Assembly: GCA_020638055.1 (NCBI GenBank)
Contig: JACKJH010000001.1
Span: 682,001-746,000, forward strand
DNA: 64,000 nt
Direction: 5' to 3'
Source: Hyphomicrobiaceae bacterium
GTDB lineage: Bacteria > Pseudomonadota > Alphaproteobacteria > Rhizobiales > Hyphomicrobiaceae
The translations under genes and the position numbers were made by a program. Position 1 is the first letter of the stretch, and the number at the start of each line of letters is the position of its first letter. Shown piece after piece: positions 52,464-61,688 of this stretch. Below the pieces are notes generated by a model. The model did not search any database. It had not been told where the DNA came from and was given only the letters and a program-made list of their open reading frames with translations.

Positions 52464-53462
52464 TCAATTGATTATTCCCTGAGCCCGGGCAATTTTTTCC
52501 AACGGTGCGTTTGGTCTTGCTCCCATATGGGAAATGATCTCGGCTGCGGCCAGGCTGCCAAGCTTCCCGGACGTCTCCAGCCCCAAGCCGGCGCTAATTC
52601 CATATAGAAATCCCGCGGCGTAAAGGTCTCCGGCTCCAGTGGAATCAATGACCTTGTCGACGGGGGCGACGGGGATTTCCAGTCGCCTCCCTTCGGACAA
52701 AATGACCGAACCCTTGGCTGAGCGGGTGAGGGCTGCGAGGCGGGTATCGCGGCCTGCATTTTGAGCAGCTATTTCGAAATCTGAAGTTTCGTAAAGCGAT
52801 GTTATTTCGCTTTCGTTGGCAAAAATAATGTCGACACCATTGCGAATAAGGTCGATGAACTCTTCGCGATGGCGATCGACGCAGAATGAATCCGACAAAC
52901 TTAGTGCAACCTGTCTACCAGCCTGTTTGGCTATTTTTACTGCCTGGCGGAATGCAGCTTTTGCATCAGGCCGATCGAAGAGATAACCCTCCAAATAGAT
53001 AATGGCGGAAGACGAAATCACGTCGGGATCTATTTCGCCATCATCCAGGTCGGTGGAGATCCCAAGAAACGTATTCATCGTGCGTTCGCCATCCGGGGTG
53101 ACGAGGATCAATGAACGCGATGTCGGTTCTTTTCCAGCGACCGGCTTTGACGAGAACGTCACGTCAGCGGCTTTGATGTCGTGGGCGAAGATGCGGCCGA
53201 ATTCATCATCGGCAACCTTGCCAATGAAGGCTGCGCGGCCACCGAAGGAGGCAATGCCGGCGAGTGTGTTGGCCGCAGAGCCGCCTGAGATCTCAACAGA
53301 AGGGCCCATGGCGGCGTACAGCGCCGAAATGGTGGTGTCGTCGACGATACGCATATGGCCCTTGGGGGCGTTGTGTTGGGCGAGAAAGGCGTCGTCGCAG
53401 CGGCCGAGAATATCGACAATCGCATTGCCAATTCCAACAACGTCAAAGCGTGTGTCGCTCAT
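52464..53462 (-). CDS. PfkB family carbohydrate kinase (adenosine-kinase-like)
   Basis: A 332-residue ribokinase-fold enzyme: FDVVGIGNAIVDILGRCDD, GGSAANTLAGIASFGGRAAFIGKVADDEFG, and catalytic STGAGDLYAAGFLYG near residue 285. Rhizobial relatives are annotated as adenosine or inosine/sugar kinases; the substrate cannot be fixed from sequence. ATG at 53462 has GGGAG 8 bases upstream; a longer frame of 28 codons is not supported. Flanked upstream by a perfect family-C palindrome. Confidence 0.9.
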   Translation of the reverse strand: MSDTRFDVVGIGNAIVDILGRCDDAFLAQHNAPKGHMRIVDDTTISALYAAMGPSVEISGGSAANTLAGIASFGGRAAFIGKVADDEFGRIFAHDIKAADVTFSSKPVAGKEPTSRSLILVTPDGERTMNTFLGISTDLDDGEIDPDVISSSAIIYLEGYLFDRPDAKAAFRQAVKIAKQAGRQVALSLSDSFCVDRHREEFIDLIRNGVDIIFANESEITSLYETSDFEIAAQNAGRDTRLAALTRSAKGSVILSEGRRLEIPVAPVDKVIDSTGAGDLYAAGFLYGISAGLGLETSGKLGSLAAAEIISHMGARPNAPLEKIARAQGIIN

Positions 53463-53551
53463 GAATGATCTCCCGTGTGTATCCTTTTGGTCGGGGCGCA
53501 CTATAGAAATGCATGCCCAGGCGGCAAGGGTGGGAGGTACGTCCATTGGAA

Positions 53552-53606
53552 TAGCCCGCCTTTCTCACGAGGGCACGGCCATACCATCGTGAGAAAGGCG
53601 GGCTAG
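53552..53606. repeat. Family-C minimal palindrome
   Basis: TAGCCCGCCTTTCTCACGA to TCGTGAGAAAGGCGGGCTA around GGGCACGGCCATACCA: about 20-bp nearly perfect arms. Only the ends of the longer element at 3081-3349 are present, which suggests an internally deleted, MITE-like form. It lies between the PfkB gene and holA. Confidence 0.88.
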
Positions 53607-53637
53607 CGAGGCTTTTGCGTTGCGGGGGGCTGTCTGG

Positions 53638-54657
53638 TCAGCTCCGGTGCGAGGCGATCGACAGCAGCAGTCGTTCGGCGACAGCATCTTCCACACTCGT
53701 GTTTAGCCGCGCCGTTTTCAAAGCGTCTGCGGCAGCGGCCAGAGCGCGATCGAGCGCGGGTCTTGGCCAGCGGCGGCATTGTTCGGTAAATGTTTCGCGC
53801 TGTTTGAAGTGCAACGGGGGGCGCATTTGGCGAATGGCTTCAGCAATCGGAACGCCCTGGTCCATGTCGGAACGGACACGATGCAGCTTGTGCAAGTGGC
53901 GCTGCAGGGCCAAAATCAGCATCTGAGAGTTTTCGCCTGCCGCTACTGCACGGGAAAATTCGTTAACGGCTTCAGCAGCGTTTCCTGAGGCGGCGGCGTT
54001 CACAATTCGATCAATGGCCAATTCTGACGCGTCACCGACGATTGCGTCGACATCGTCGATTTCGATTTGTGACTTGCCCTTGGCATACAGGGCCAGTTTT
54101 TCGACCTCCGCACGTGAAAGCGCACGATCGGCACCAAGCCGCGAAACAAGCAATATGCGGGCGTCTGGTGCGATGCCAAGCCCAGCGTCCTTGAGGACGT
54201 CGGAAACGAGGCTTTCGAGGTCCCGGCCTTCATCGCCGTAACAGGCCACTGATGCCGCGTCAGGTGACTTTTCAAACGTTGCGCGAAGGCTTTCGGTTGG
54301 CTTCAGGTTGCCAGCCTCGACGATCAAGATGCCGGCAAGATCGCCGCTCGTCAGGAGATCCTTGATGGCAGCGGCGTTGATGATGCGTCCGGTCGTAACG
54401 CGCACGATCTTGCGGCCGCCAAACATCGGTATCGTTCGTAATTCGACGCCGAGACGGTCGCGATCACCGTCAAGGTCGGTATCGCTCAAACGGATGATTT
54501 CACCTGGGGGATCTTCACTGGCCGCTATGCGCCTGGCGGTTTGGGCAGCGCGCTCGGAAATGAGACCAGCGTCGGACCCGTAAAACAAGAAGGCGTGCAG
54601 AGACTTGTCAGGTTTGGCCAGGAATTTTTCAGCCTGATGGGCTTTTATGGCGACCAT
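53638..54657 (-). CDS. holA: DNA polymerase III delta subunit
   Basis: A 339-residue clamp-loader subunit. VAIKAHQAEKFLAKPDKSLHAFLFYGSDAGLISERA is the alphaproteobacterial opening; then VRVTTGRIINAAAIKDLL, SRAEVEKLALYAKG and the C-terminal LLILALQRHLHKLHRVRSDMDQG. It opens the beta sliding clamp with HolB and the tau complex. Downstream of leuS-lptE on the minus strand with a 144-bp gap; the order leuS-lptE-holA is conserved widely. Confidence 0.93.
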   Translation of the reverse strand: MVAIKAHQAEKFLAKPDKSLHAFLFYGSDAGLISERAAQTARRIAASEDPPGEIIRLSDTDLDGDRDRLGVELRTIPMFGGRKIVRVTTGRIINAAAIKDLLTSGDLAGILIVEAGNLKPTESLRATFEKSPDAASVACYGDEGRDLESLVSDVLKDAGLGIAPDARILLVSRLGADRALSRAEVEKLALYAKGKSQIEIDDVDAIVGDASELAIDRIVNAAASGNAAEAVNEFSRAVAAGENSQMLILALQRHLHKLHRVRSDMDQGVPIAEAIRQMRPPLHFKQRETFTEQCRRWPRPALDRALAAAADALKTARLNTSVEDAVAERLLLSIASHRS

Positions 54658-54801
54658 TGCGGCAGTCCCAGCGTGTCGTGATAGCGGAGCTTTTGGCGTT
54701 GGTGGTGGTTGCGCGATGCAGCCCGTTCAAAAACGGGCAGGGAGATAAATTAATCAGAGGGTAAATTATCTGCCAGTCCCTGAGAGCTCAACGGGTGGAT
54801 T

Positions 54802-55377
54802 TTAAACAGGCCGGGCGAGGTAGGTGGCCAATCTGGTCTTCAAGTCACGGCCGATGGTTGTGGCAGCGCGATTTTCGGCATCACGGCGGGCGCGGACGTT
54901 GGAAAATACCGATGTAAAGCGTTCAAAGCCGGCCCGTGAAGCGCTTTTGCCCTGTAATACAACCTGTTTGTCGGCAATCCGGATAAGGCGGAAGTCTGCA
55001 TCCAGATTATAAACTGAGCCAGAAGCGTCGCCGCTGACCTTGACCAGCGTCGAGGTGATCGATTCGCGAATTGCAACTTCCAAACGGTAGGCCGGTGGAA
55101 GTGGATTGCCGCCGCCTGTGGTCTGGAAGATGACCTCATTGCGGATCTGCTGGCCAACGCGACCGGGGATGGGCGCAATCTCGACTTCAGCGAGTTTTTC
55201 TTTTGCGTCCGCGCCACCGATTGATGCAGTGCCGTAGAGCGGGCGGAAGCCGCCATCGGTGCAGCCGGCGAGAAATACGCTGGCCGTTAGGGCGGCAACC
55301 AAGCCGGAGATGCGCAAGGGGCGTTTCGATGCCCCCTCCGTGCTAGCCTTGCATCCTTGCGCCCTAGCCCACGACAT
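54802..55377 (-). CDS. lptE: LPS-assembly lipoprotein LptE
   Basis: A 191-residue outer-membrane lipoprotein that plugs the LptD barrel. Lipobox VFLAGC with modified Cys39, preceded by an unusually long 25-residue basic lead ([20 protein letters not shown]); then [28 protein letters not shown] and [10 protein letters not shown], typical of alphaproteobacterial LptE. Starts 14 bases inside the leuS 3' end. A later start would give a more usual signal peptide, but none with an RBS is obvious. Confidence 0.9.
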   Translation of the reverse strand: MSWARAQGCKASTEGASKRPLRISGLVAALTASVFLAGCTDGGFRPLYGTASIGGADAKEKLAEVEIAPIPGRVGQQIRNEVIFQTTGGGNPLPPAYRLEVAIRESITSTLVKVSGDASGSVYNLDADFRLIRIADKQVVLQGKSASRAGFERFTSVFSNVRARRDAENRAATTIGRDLKTRLATYLARPV

Positions 55378-58006
55378 TCACGATCCTCTTAGGTACTACG
55401 ATGACTTTCTTCGGCTTTCTGCCATCGAGTGCCCGTTGCACGGAATCCAAGTTCAAGGCGGCAGCCTCGACCTCCTCATTGCTGGCCGATGCGGCGATCG
55501 TCAGCTCGTCACGGCGCTTGCCGTTAACCTGTACGGCAACGGTCACGGTATCGTCAACGAGCAAGCCCGGATCAGCGCAGGGCCAGGGCTGTTTGGAGAC
55601 GAGGGTGTTGTAGCCGAGCCGCGCCCAGCATTCTTCCGCCAAGTGCGGCATCATCGGGGCGAGCATCTGAACAATGATTTCCGCGGTTTCCCTTATGGTC
55701 CAAGCGAGCCCATCGCCAGATTTGGAAAGCGCGCCTGAAAACGCGTTGGACAGCTCATACAATTGGGCGACGGCCACGTTAAAACGGAGCCCCTCGATGT
55801 TGCGGCCAACCTGATCGAGTGCCTTGTGGGTGGCGCGGCGCAGTGCTTCAGCTTCTGGAGAGAAGGTGGACGGTGGTTTTTCTCCTACGGGGGCGGCCTT
55901 GTCTGCGGCGTCGTCAATCAGGCGCCAGATGCGTTGGATGAAGCGCCCGGCGGCGGCGATCCCTTCATCGGTCCATTGTACGTCACGCTCTGGCGGCGAA
56001 TCCGACAGCATGAACCAGCGGGCGCAGTCAGCGCCGTAGTGGGCGATGATGTCGTCAGGGTCTACGACGTTCTTTTTCGATTTTGACATCTTGACGATGT
56101 CGCCGATCTCAATGGGTTGGCCGCCATCAATGGTAACTGCCTTGCGGTCCTTGCCATCGCCTTCAAAACGAACCTTGTCAGGCTCGAACCACACGCGCTT
56201 TTTTTCAGCATCGTGCTGGAAATAGGTTTCGTGGGTGACCATGCCTTGCGTAAAGAGGGCGGCGAAGGGTTCGCGGAGATTTTTTACCGGGTGGCCGGAA
56301 TCAGAAATGGCGCGGAAGAAAAAACGCGAATAGAGCAAGTGCAGGATGGCGTGCTCTATACCGCCGATGTACTGGTCGACGGGCAGCCAATAGGCGGCAG
56401 CGTCTTTGTCTATGGGTACCCCAGCTTTGGGGTTGGTGAAGCGCGCGTAGTACCAGGAGCTGTCAACGAAGGTGTCCATGGTGTCGGTTTCGCGGCGTGC
56501 GGGCTTGCCGCATTTTGGGCAATCGACATTCTTCCAGGTGGGGTGGCGTTCGAGCGGGTTGCCTGGTTTGTCGAATGAAGCGTCTTCGGGCAGTTTTACC
56601 GGCAGGTCTTTTTCAGGAACGGGCATGGCGCCGCACGTTTCACAATGAATAATGGGGATCGGGCAACCCCAATAGCGTTGGCGTGAGATGCCCCAATCGC
56701 GCAGGCGGAAGTTGACTTTGCGTTCGCCGACGGGCTTGCCATCGAGCTTTGCTTTCTCCAGGCGCGAGGCGACTTCCTCAAAGGCGGCATTCGTATCGAG
56801 GCCGTCGAGGAAACGCGAATTGATCATGGTGCCGTCGCCGTCGTAGGCCTCGTTGGTGATTTCGAAGCTGTCTTTGTCGGCACCTGGCGGCAGGATGACG
56901 GGCACCACAGGAAGATCGTATTTGCGGGCGAAATCAAGGTCGCGCTGGTCGCCGGATGGACAGGCGAAGATGGCGCCGGTGCCGTAGTCCATGAGCACGA
57001 AATTGGCGACGTAAACAGGCAGTGTCCAATCGGCATCGAGAGGGTGGACGGCGCGGATGCCGGTGTCGAAGCCTTTTTTCTCCGCGGTCTCAAGGTCGGC
57101 GACGGAGGTGCCCAGGCGGCGGCACTCTTCGCAGAACGCTTGCAGTTGGGGATTTTTCTCCGCGGCGGCTTTGGCAAGTGGATGGTCGGATGCAACAGCC
57201 ATGAACGAGGCGCCAAACAGCGTGTCGGGCCGGGTCGTATAGACCTGCAGCTCCTTGTGGCCTTCTGGTGCGGTGCCGTTTTGAAGCGACCATCTGACCA
57301 GCAGGCCGTCAGAACGGCCAATCCAGTTGGCCTGCATGAGGCGCACTTTCTCCGGCCATTTATCGAGTGTCGCCAGGGCTTCCAGCAGTTCTTCGGCGTA
57401 GTGGGTGATTTTGAAGAACCATTGCGTCAGTTCGCGCTGTTCAACCAGTGCGCCAGAGCGCCAGCCGCGGCCGTCTATGACCTGCTCGTTGGCAAGCACG
57501 GTCATATCGACAGGGTCCCAGTTGACCTTAGCGGATTTGCGATAGGCGAGGCCCTTTTCCAGCAGGTCGAGGAATAGTTTTTGTTGGTGGCGGTAATAGT
57601 CGGGTGAGCAGGTGGCGAGTTCGCGGTCCCAATCAAGCGCGAAACCGAGAGATTTTAGCTGGGCCTTCATGGCGTCGATGTTGGCGTAGGTCCAGGTGCC
57701 GGGATGGGTGTTGCGCTCTATGGCGGCGTTTTCGGCCGGCATGCCAAAGGCGTCCCAGCCCATCGGGTGGAGCACGTTGAAGCCACGGGCTTTCTTGTAG
57801 CGTGCGAAGACGTCGCCCATGGTGTAGTTGCGCACGTGGCCCATGTGGATGCGCCCCGAGGGGTAGGGAAACATTTCCAGCACGTAGCACTTGGGGCCTT
57901 GGTTCTCCGTGCCGGTGTCGGGGCCGGATTGGTTTTTACGGGCGGTCTCCCAGACGGCCTGCCAGTGCTTTTCGCGCTGAGGTGCGTTGTATCGTTCTGT
58001 GGCCAT
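55364..58006 (-). CDS. leuS: Leucyl-tRNA synthetase
   Basis: An 880-residue class I synthetase. HIGH motif as HMGH in [21 protein letters not shown], editing domain with [24 protein letters not shown], a zinc-finger-like [20 protein letters not shown], and KMSKS in [15 protein letters not shown]. Full length. Same strand as lptE and holA; divergent from the yggS-type gene. Confidence 0.97.
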   Translation of the reverse strand: MATERYNAPQREKHWQAVWETARKNQSGPDTGTENQGPKCYVLEMFPYPSGRIHMGHVRNYTMGDVFARYKKARGFNVLHPMGWDAFGMPAENAAIERNTHPGTWTYANIDAMKAQLKSLGFALDWDRELATCSPDYYRHQQKLFLDLLEKGLAYRKSAKVNWDPVDMTVLANEQVIDGRGWRSGALVEQRELTQWFFKITHYAEELLEALATLDKWPEKVRLMQANWIGRSDGLLVRWSLQNGTAPEGHKELQVYTTRPDTLFGASFMAVASDHPLAKAAAEKNPQLQAFCEECRRLGTSVADLETAEKKGFDTGIRAVHPLDADWTLPVYVANFVLMDYGTGAIFACPSGDQRDLDFARKYDLPVVPVILPPGADKDSFEITNEAYDGDGTMINSRFLDGLDTNAAFEEVASRLEKAKLDGKPVGERKVNFRLRDWGISRQRYWGCPIPIIHCETCGAMPVPEKDLPVKLPEDASFDKPGNPLERHPTWKNVDCPKCGKPARRETDTMDTFVDSSWYYARFTNPKAGVPIDKDAAAYWLPVDQYIGGIEHAILHLLYSRFFFRAISDSGHPVKNLREPFAALFTQGMVTHETYFQHDAEKKRVWFEPDKVRFEGDGKDRKAVTIDGGQPIEIGDIVKMSKSKKNVVDPDDIIAHYGADCARWFMLSDSPPERDVQWTDEGIAAAGRFIQRIWRLIDDAADKAAPVGEKPPSTFSPEAEALRRATHKALDQVGRNIEGLRFNVAVAQLYELSNAFSGALSKSGDGLAWTIRETAEIIVQMLAPMMPHLAEECWARLGYNTLVSKQPWPCADPGLLVDDTVTVAVQVNGKRRDELTIAASASNEEVEAAALNLDSVQRALDGRKPKKVIVVPKRIVNVVG

Positions 58007-58157
58007 TTGGTGCTCTGTATGGAGATGAGGGGCGTGAAGCCGCCTGCGACTTGAGGAATATGTTTCGGCGGCGTAATGAGCCCGAAAGGTCCCGGTGGGT
58101 CAAGGTGGCGGGCGGCTGGCGCACGGGGAAATGAGCAGGAAGGGGAACGAATTGGCG

Positions 58158-58823
58158 ATGGATAGTGCGGCAGAGCGGCTTGGCGAGATCAAGGCCCGGA
58201 TCAAGACGTCTGCTGAGGGACAGGGGCGAACCGCCAGCGACGTGACGCTGATTGCGGTGTCAAAAACCTTTGATGCCGATGCCATCCGACCCGTGATTGC
58301 GGCCGGGCAGCGGCATTTCGGCGAGAACCGCGTGCAGGAGGCGCAAGGCAAATGGCCCTCACTTCAGGCCGAGACGCCGGAAATCGTGCTGCATCTGATC
58401 GGGCCATTGCAATCCAACAAGGCGAAAGAGGCTGTTGCACTGTTTGATGCGATCCATTCGATAGACCGGGAGAAGATTGCGCGGACGGTGGCTGGTGAGA
58501 TGGAACGGCAGGGTCGGCGGCTGACGCTATTTGTTCAGGTCAATACGGGTGAGGAGCCGCAGAAGGCGGGCGTGATGCCGAAAGACGCCGTGGCGTTTGT
58601 TGCGATGTGCCGGGATGAGCTTGGGCTGGAAATTTCAGGATTGATGTGCATTCCGCCGGTGGACGAGGAGGCTGCGGTGCATTTTGCTTTCCTTGCCAAG
58701 CTGGCGAAGGAGGCTGGCGTTTCAGGTCTTTCAATGGGGATGAGCGACGACTTCGAGACGGCGGTGGAGTTCGGCGCAACGCATGTGCGGGTGGGGAGCG
58801 CGATTTTTGGCGGGCGGGGGTAG
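58158..58823 (+). CDS. PLP homeostasis protein YggS/PROSC family
   Basis: A 221-residue TIM-barrel protein binding pyridoxal phosphate. LIAVSKTFDADAIRPVIAAGQRHFGENRVQEAQGK contains the PLP Lys (AVSKT); HLIGPLQSNKAKEAV, HSIDREKIA, VQVNTGEEPQKAGV and LSMGMSDDFETAVEFGATHVRVGSAIFG are all typical. It buffers PLP rather than catalysing a known reaction. ATG 58158 chosen; ATG 58131 in frame is an alternative. Divergent from leuS. Confidence 0.93.
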   Translation: MDSAAERLGEIKARIKTSAEGQGRTASDVTLIAVSKTFDADAIRPVIAAGQRHFGENRVQEAQGKWPSLQAETPEIVLHLIGPLQSNKAKEAVALFDAIHSIDREKIARTVAGEMERQGRRLTLFVQVNTGEEPQKAGVMPKDAVAFVAMCRDELGLEISGLMCIPPVDEEAAVHFAFLAKLAKEAGVSGLSMGMSDDFETAVEFGATHVRVGSAIFGGRG

Positions 58824-59023
58824 GGTTGTTGTTCATTCTCGGAGTTAAGTTGGTGGAGGTATTGCCGCCACTGGCCTTGCACCGGCATAAGATCTGTTGG
58901 CTGATTAGTCAGGTGCTTGGGCTGGCAATGGCCGCGGTAGTGAAGGGGTGCTAGCTGTGGGATAGGGCCAGCAACCCACAAACAGAACGAATCTAGAACA
59001 TTTCTTGATGTCAAGAGTCAGTT

Positions 59024-59085
59024 ATGTTACCTTGAGTAACTATCTACGTTCTGATGCTGCCTTGCCATCCTATCGACTTGAGTCG
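59024..59085. promoter_or_regulatory. Candidate operators of the toxin-antitoxin module
   Basis: Two inverted repeats upstream of the Panacea gene: GTTAC-CTTGA-GTAAC (59026-59040) and CGACT-TG-AGTCG (59074-59085). Both contain CTTGAGT (59031 and 59077), spaced 46 bp. Position and symmetry suit autorepression by the antitoxin; this is inference. Confidence 0.45.
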
Positions 59086-59141
59086 TTGCTGATTCTGCAA
59101 CAAGCATCACGTGTCAGATGCCCAGTTTAGAGATTGCTATC

Positions 59142-59735
59142 ATGAGCAGTAGGCATAAAGCGCCGATCTATAAAATGGATCCGAACAAGAATCGGATCTT
59201 GCAGGCTTTGCTTTATCTAATTTCGGAGGCCGATAAGAGGGGTCTAGAAGCTACTCAATACTTTTTGGTTAAAGCTTTGTTCCTCGCTGATAAAAGCCAT
59301 CTCAATAGCTTCGGACGACCGATTACGTTCGATAATTACGTTGCCATGAACCATGGGCCCGTCCCCTCTTACGCATATCGCTTGCTCCGTGAGGAAGTGG
59401 ACTTCCGAAAAGAATTTGGTCTTCGTGGCCGTCCGTGGAAGAAGGAAAAGGCAAAAATTAACAAGAATGCGAATGCCTATTCTCAGCCAACCTCCACGAT
59501 AGCATTAGACGACCTTTCGCCGTCTGATTTGGAGGCACTTTCAAATGCTCTCATGGTCGCATCGAGTCTCAGCTTTTCGCAACTGAGGAAACTGACGCAT
59601 GAAGACCCTGCCTACGTCGATGCGTGGGATGACGAGAGCGGTAAGCGAGCCTATCCAATAAGCTATGGCTTGTTGTTCGACGTTCCAGACTATGAGCAAG
59701 CTGAGATAATTGCGCATGCTTCAAAGCATTCATGA
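59142..59735 (+). CDS. Panacea/SocA (DUF4065) domain antitoxin-like protein
   Basis: About 197 residues. The Panacea domain core is ILQALLYLISEADKRG, YFLVKALFLADKSHLNSFGRPITFDNYVAMNHGPVPSYAYRLL, and later YPISYGLLFDVPDYEQAEIIAHASK. This domain is found in antitoxins that neutralise diverse toxins. It overlaps the next gene by ATGA (59732-59735), typical of a TA operon. The region is visibly richer in A+T than its neighbours, suggesting acquisition. Start is ambiguous: ATG 59118, 59142 or 59175; AGAGA precedes 59142. Confidence 0.82.
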   Translation: MSSRHKAPIYKMDPNKNRILQALLYLISEADKRGLEATQYFLVKALFLADKSHLNSFGRPITFDNYVAMNHGPVPSYAYRLLREEVDFRKEFGLRGRPWKKEKAKINKNANAYSQPTSTIALDDLSPSDLEALSNALMVASSLSFSQLRKLTHEDPAYVDAWDDESGKRAYPISYGLLFDVPDYEQAEIIAHASKHS

Positions 59736-60130
59736 TGTTCGACGTTGGGGATATTGTTCAGATATATGCTCCAACGGCCGGGAAGAATAAATATCATTTA
59801 TGCGTTTGTTGTGCTAACGTGGATGGCGTCGAGAAGTTTTTATTTATTAATTCGGGTAGCGGTTACAAAGCTGATTTTGTTGTGAAAGATGGGGAGATCG
59901 ACGGGCTTCCCAAATCTCCAACTGGAGACAGCATTATAAGCTGTTCGATTGTTGTTCGCCACAATCAACAGCAGTTAAAGCTCTACAAGGCTAAGAAGTT
60001 GTCCGTTATAAAAACAACTACTGCAAAGAAACTAATATTATTTATTTCTGAGTCGAACGCGTTGCCATTGCGGCAGCGGGAAGAGATAAAGTTGTCGCTT
60101 GAGAAACTTGTGGGTGACCGGAAGAAATAA
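59732..60130 (+). CDS. Probable toxin partner of the Panacea antitoxin
   Basis: A 132-residue protein with no family I can name for certain. The N-terminus FDVGDIVQIYAPTAGKNKYHLCVCCA is SH3-barrel-like and recalls MazF/PemK openings (GDIV...K.R..vv), then FLFINSGSGYKADFVV, SIVVRHNQQQLKLYKAKKLSVI, and a basic, helical C-terminus EIKLSLEKLVGDRKK. It is the second gene of a coupled pair with the antitoxin-like gene and is AT-rich. Toxin identity rests on operon context plus the weak fold resemblance. Confidence 0.6.
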   Translation: MMFDVGDIVQIYAPTAGKNKYHLCVCCANVDGVEKFLFINSGSGYKADFVVKDGEIDGLPKSPTGDSIISCSIVVRHNQQQLKLYKAKKLSVIKTTTAKKLILFISESNALPLRQREEIKLSLEKLVGDRKK

Positions 60131-60385
60131 TCAGGCGCTGTGCCGTCACCGCCATCGTGAAATAACAGAGTTTTCCATAGGCAATCTTGGGTTCACCGGT
60201 CGCTGGCGGTTTTGGCGGGGTGGTAGGCTCAAAAAAGTGATTCGTTGGCCATTTCCGTGTTGCGGTGAGGTCTGCACGGTCGGTTAGGCCGTTTTGTCGC
60301 CATTTGGTGCGACTGATGTTCCATTCCTTCGTGTTGCGTCTCGTTTCGTGTGCGTCGCTGAAAACGACTCCCGAGGAGACCTGCC

Positions 60386-61312
60386 ATGGCCGTCAGCACT
60401 GCTGCTGTCTTACGTGAAGCCGATGCCGCCGCTGCGGAAGCCGCGCGCGATGCCCGCGCAGAGGTGCTAGAGCGCGAAGGTGTCAACAGCGAACCAAAGA
60501 AACAGAATTCGGCGCGAAAAAAGAAGCGCATTGCCAAGGCATCGCAAACCAGCGATGGCTGGCACAAGTTTGTTGTCGATGTGTGGATCACCAACTTCAA
60601 CTCAGTTGAGTTCGGCATCTATAAACACTCCCGCAATCGGGCCAAGTCGCGACAGTTCACCAAGGACATGGACGTCTTTGCCGAGATCGTCGAGAACGGC
60701 GAGCGCACCGGGCTGTTGTCTTATCGCGAGGATCTTTGGAAGGAGAAGGAGGGGACCGACAAACGGCTTGTCGTCAAGCTCTTCTCAGACAAGCTCAACT
60801 GGCAATCGACGATGGACCTGATGTTGGCGCGGTCGTTGGCGCAGACGTTCGGCGCGCGCGGGCTGCCGGTGACGACCTATTCGGTCAACACCTCCAATGA
60901 CGACTATGTCGTCTACATCGAACGGTCTGCAAACAAGTGGCCGCTGCTACCTGAGTATTTTTCATTCTTCCTGATCGATAAGGACGGTAACCCGGACTTC
61001 TACATTCTGCGTCGGGACGTCATCAACATCGGTGGTGACTACACGCTGTATAATCAGAAGAGCGAGGTTGTCGGGCATCTGGATGGGCGCATCCTGACGC
61101 TGGGCGGATATTGGACTGGGTATGTCAAAGAGGACCTGGCCGACCGGAGGCTGCTCAACGTGATGAAGATGATTGCTGGCATGATCCTGTTCAACGGTTC
61201 ATGCCGGCGGCACATGAAGCGGCTTTATCGTGATATCCGCGACGGGCGCGTTGAAGCGTCGATCGAGCGCCAGGAGACGGACCTCTACATGAACCCGCGC
61301 CGCATTCGGTAG
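60386..61312 (+). CDS. Conserved-looking hypothetical protein, 308 aa
   Basis: Not recognised. The first 55 residues are an Ala/Glu-rich helix (AAVLREADAAAAEAARDARAE) followed by a strongly basic stretch SARKKKRIAK. The rest is a compact-looking globular domain with aromatic-rich strands: WHKFVVDVWITNFNSVEFGIYKHS, DDYVVYIERSANKWPLLPEYFSFFLID, GHLDGRILTLGGYWTGYVK. No membrane segment. ATG 60386 has GAGGAG 8 bases upstream, and codon use resembles the chromosomal genes rather than the AT-rich TA pair next to it. No function proposed. Confidence 0.7.
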   Translation: MAVSTAAVLREADAAAAEAARDARAEVLEREGVNSEPKKQNSARKKKRIAKASQTSDGWHKFVVDVWITNFNSVEFGIYKHSRNRAKSRQFTKDMDVFAEIVENGERTGLLSYREDLWKEKEGTDKRLVVKLFSDKLNWQSTMDLMLARSLAQTFGARGLPVTTYSVNTSNDDYVVYIERSANKWPLLPEYFSFFLIDKDGNPDFYILRRDVINIGGDYTLYNQKSEVVGHLDGRILTLGGYWTGYVKEDLADRRLLNVMKMIAGMILFNGSCRRHMKRLYRDIRDGRVEASIERQETDLYMNPRRIR

Positions 61313-61349
61313 GGTGGTTGGGAGGCGCGATTTCGGCTTGCTCCATCCG

Positions 61350-61419
61350 CGCGCTAGCTTCTTGTTTGGTCGCATTTTGCGACGAACCGGACGCCGGTTC
61401 GTCGCAGAAAATGCTCTAG
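61350..61419. repeat. Family-B repeat, right part
   Basis: GCGCTAGCTTCTTGTTTGG, then GCATTTTGCGACGAACCGG / CCGGTTCGTCGCAGAAAATGC ending TCTA; here the hairpin stem is longer and more perfect than in other copies. Confidence 0.8.
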
Positions 61420-61588
61420 AATCCATGCAAAGGGTCGCCTCTCAGTGGGGCGGCTCTTTGGCGTTTTGCCTAAATGGTATGCAAAGTGCCTGCGATTTAT
61501 GAGCAGAAATTGGGCATATTGCGATGTGCTGCTGAGCGATAATCGGGCAGTTTGCACGATTCCAAGGGTTTGCGGCCCTTTTTCATGC

Positions 61589-61604
61589 TGGCACGGTCCT
61601 TGAT
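61589..61604 (+). promoter_or_regulatory. Possible sigma-54 promoter of the ammonium transporter
   Basis: TGGCACGGTCCTTGAT fits TGGCACG-N4-TTGCW with one mismatch in the -12 element and exact spacing, 85 bp before the amt start. Ammonium transporter genes are commonly RpoN/NtrC-controlled. No clear NtrC site was found. Confidence 0.45.
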
Positions 61605-61688
61605 GAATGCGCTGCCGATGGTGGCTGTTCGCCCAAAATGGAAGCGGACGGCCATTTTGTAATCACCATTGCTTTTTGAGGGGCGCGC

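Noticed and set aside
57044..57577. 177-codon plus-strand frame
   Set aside because: Antisense to leuS.
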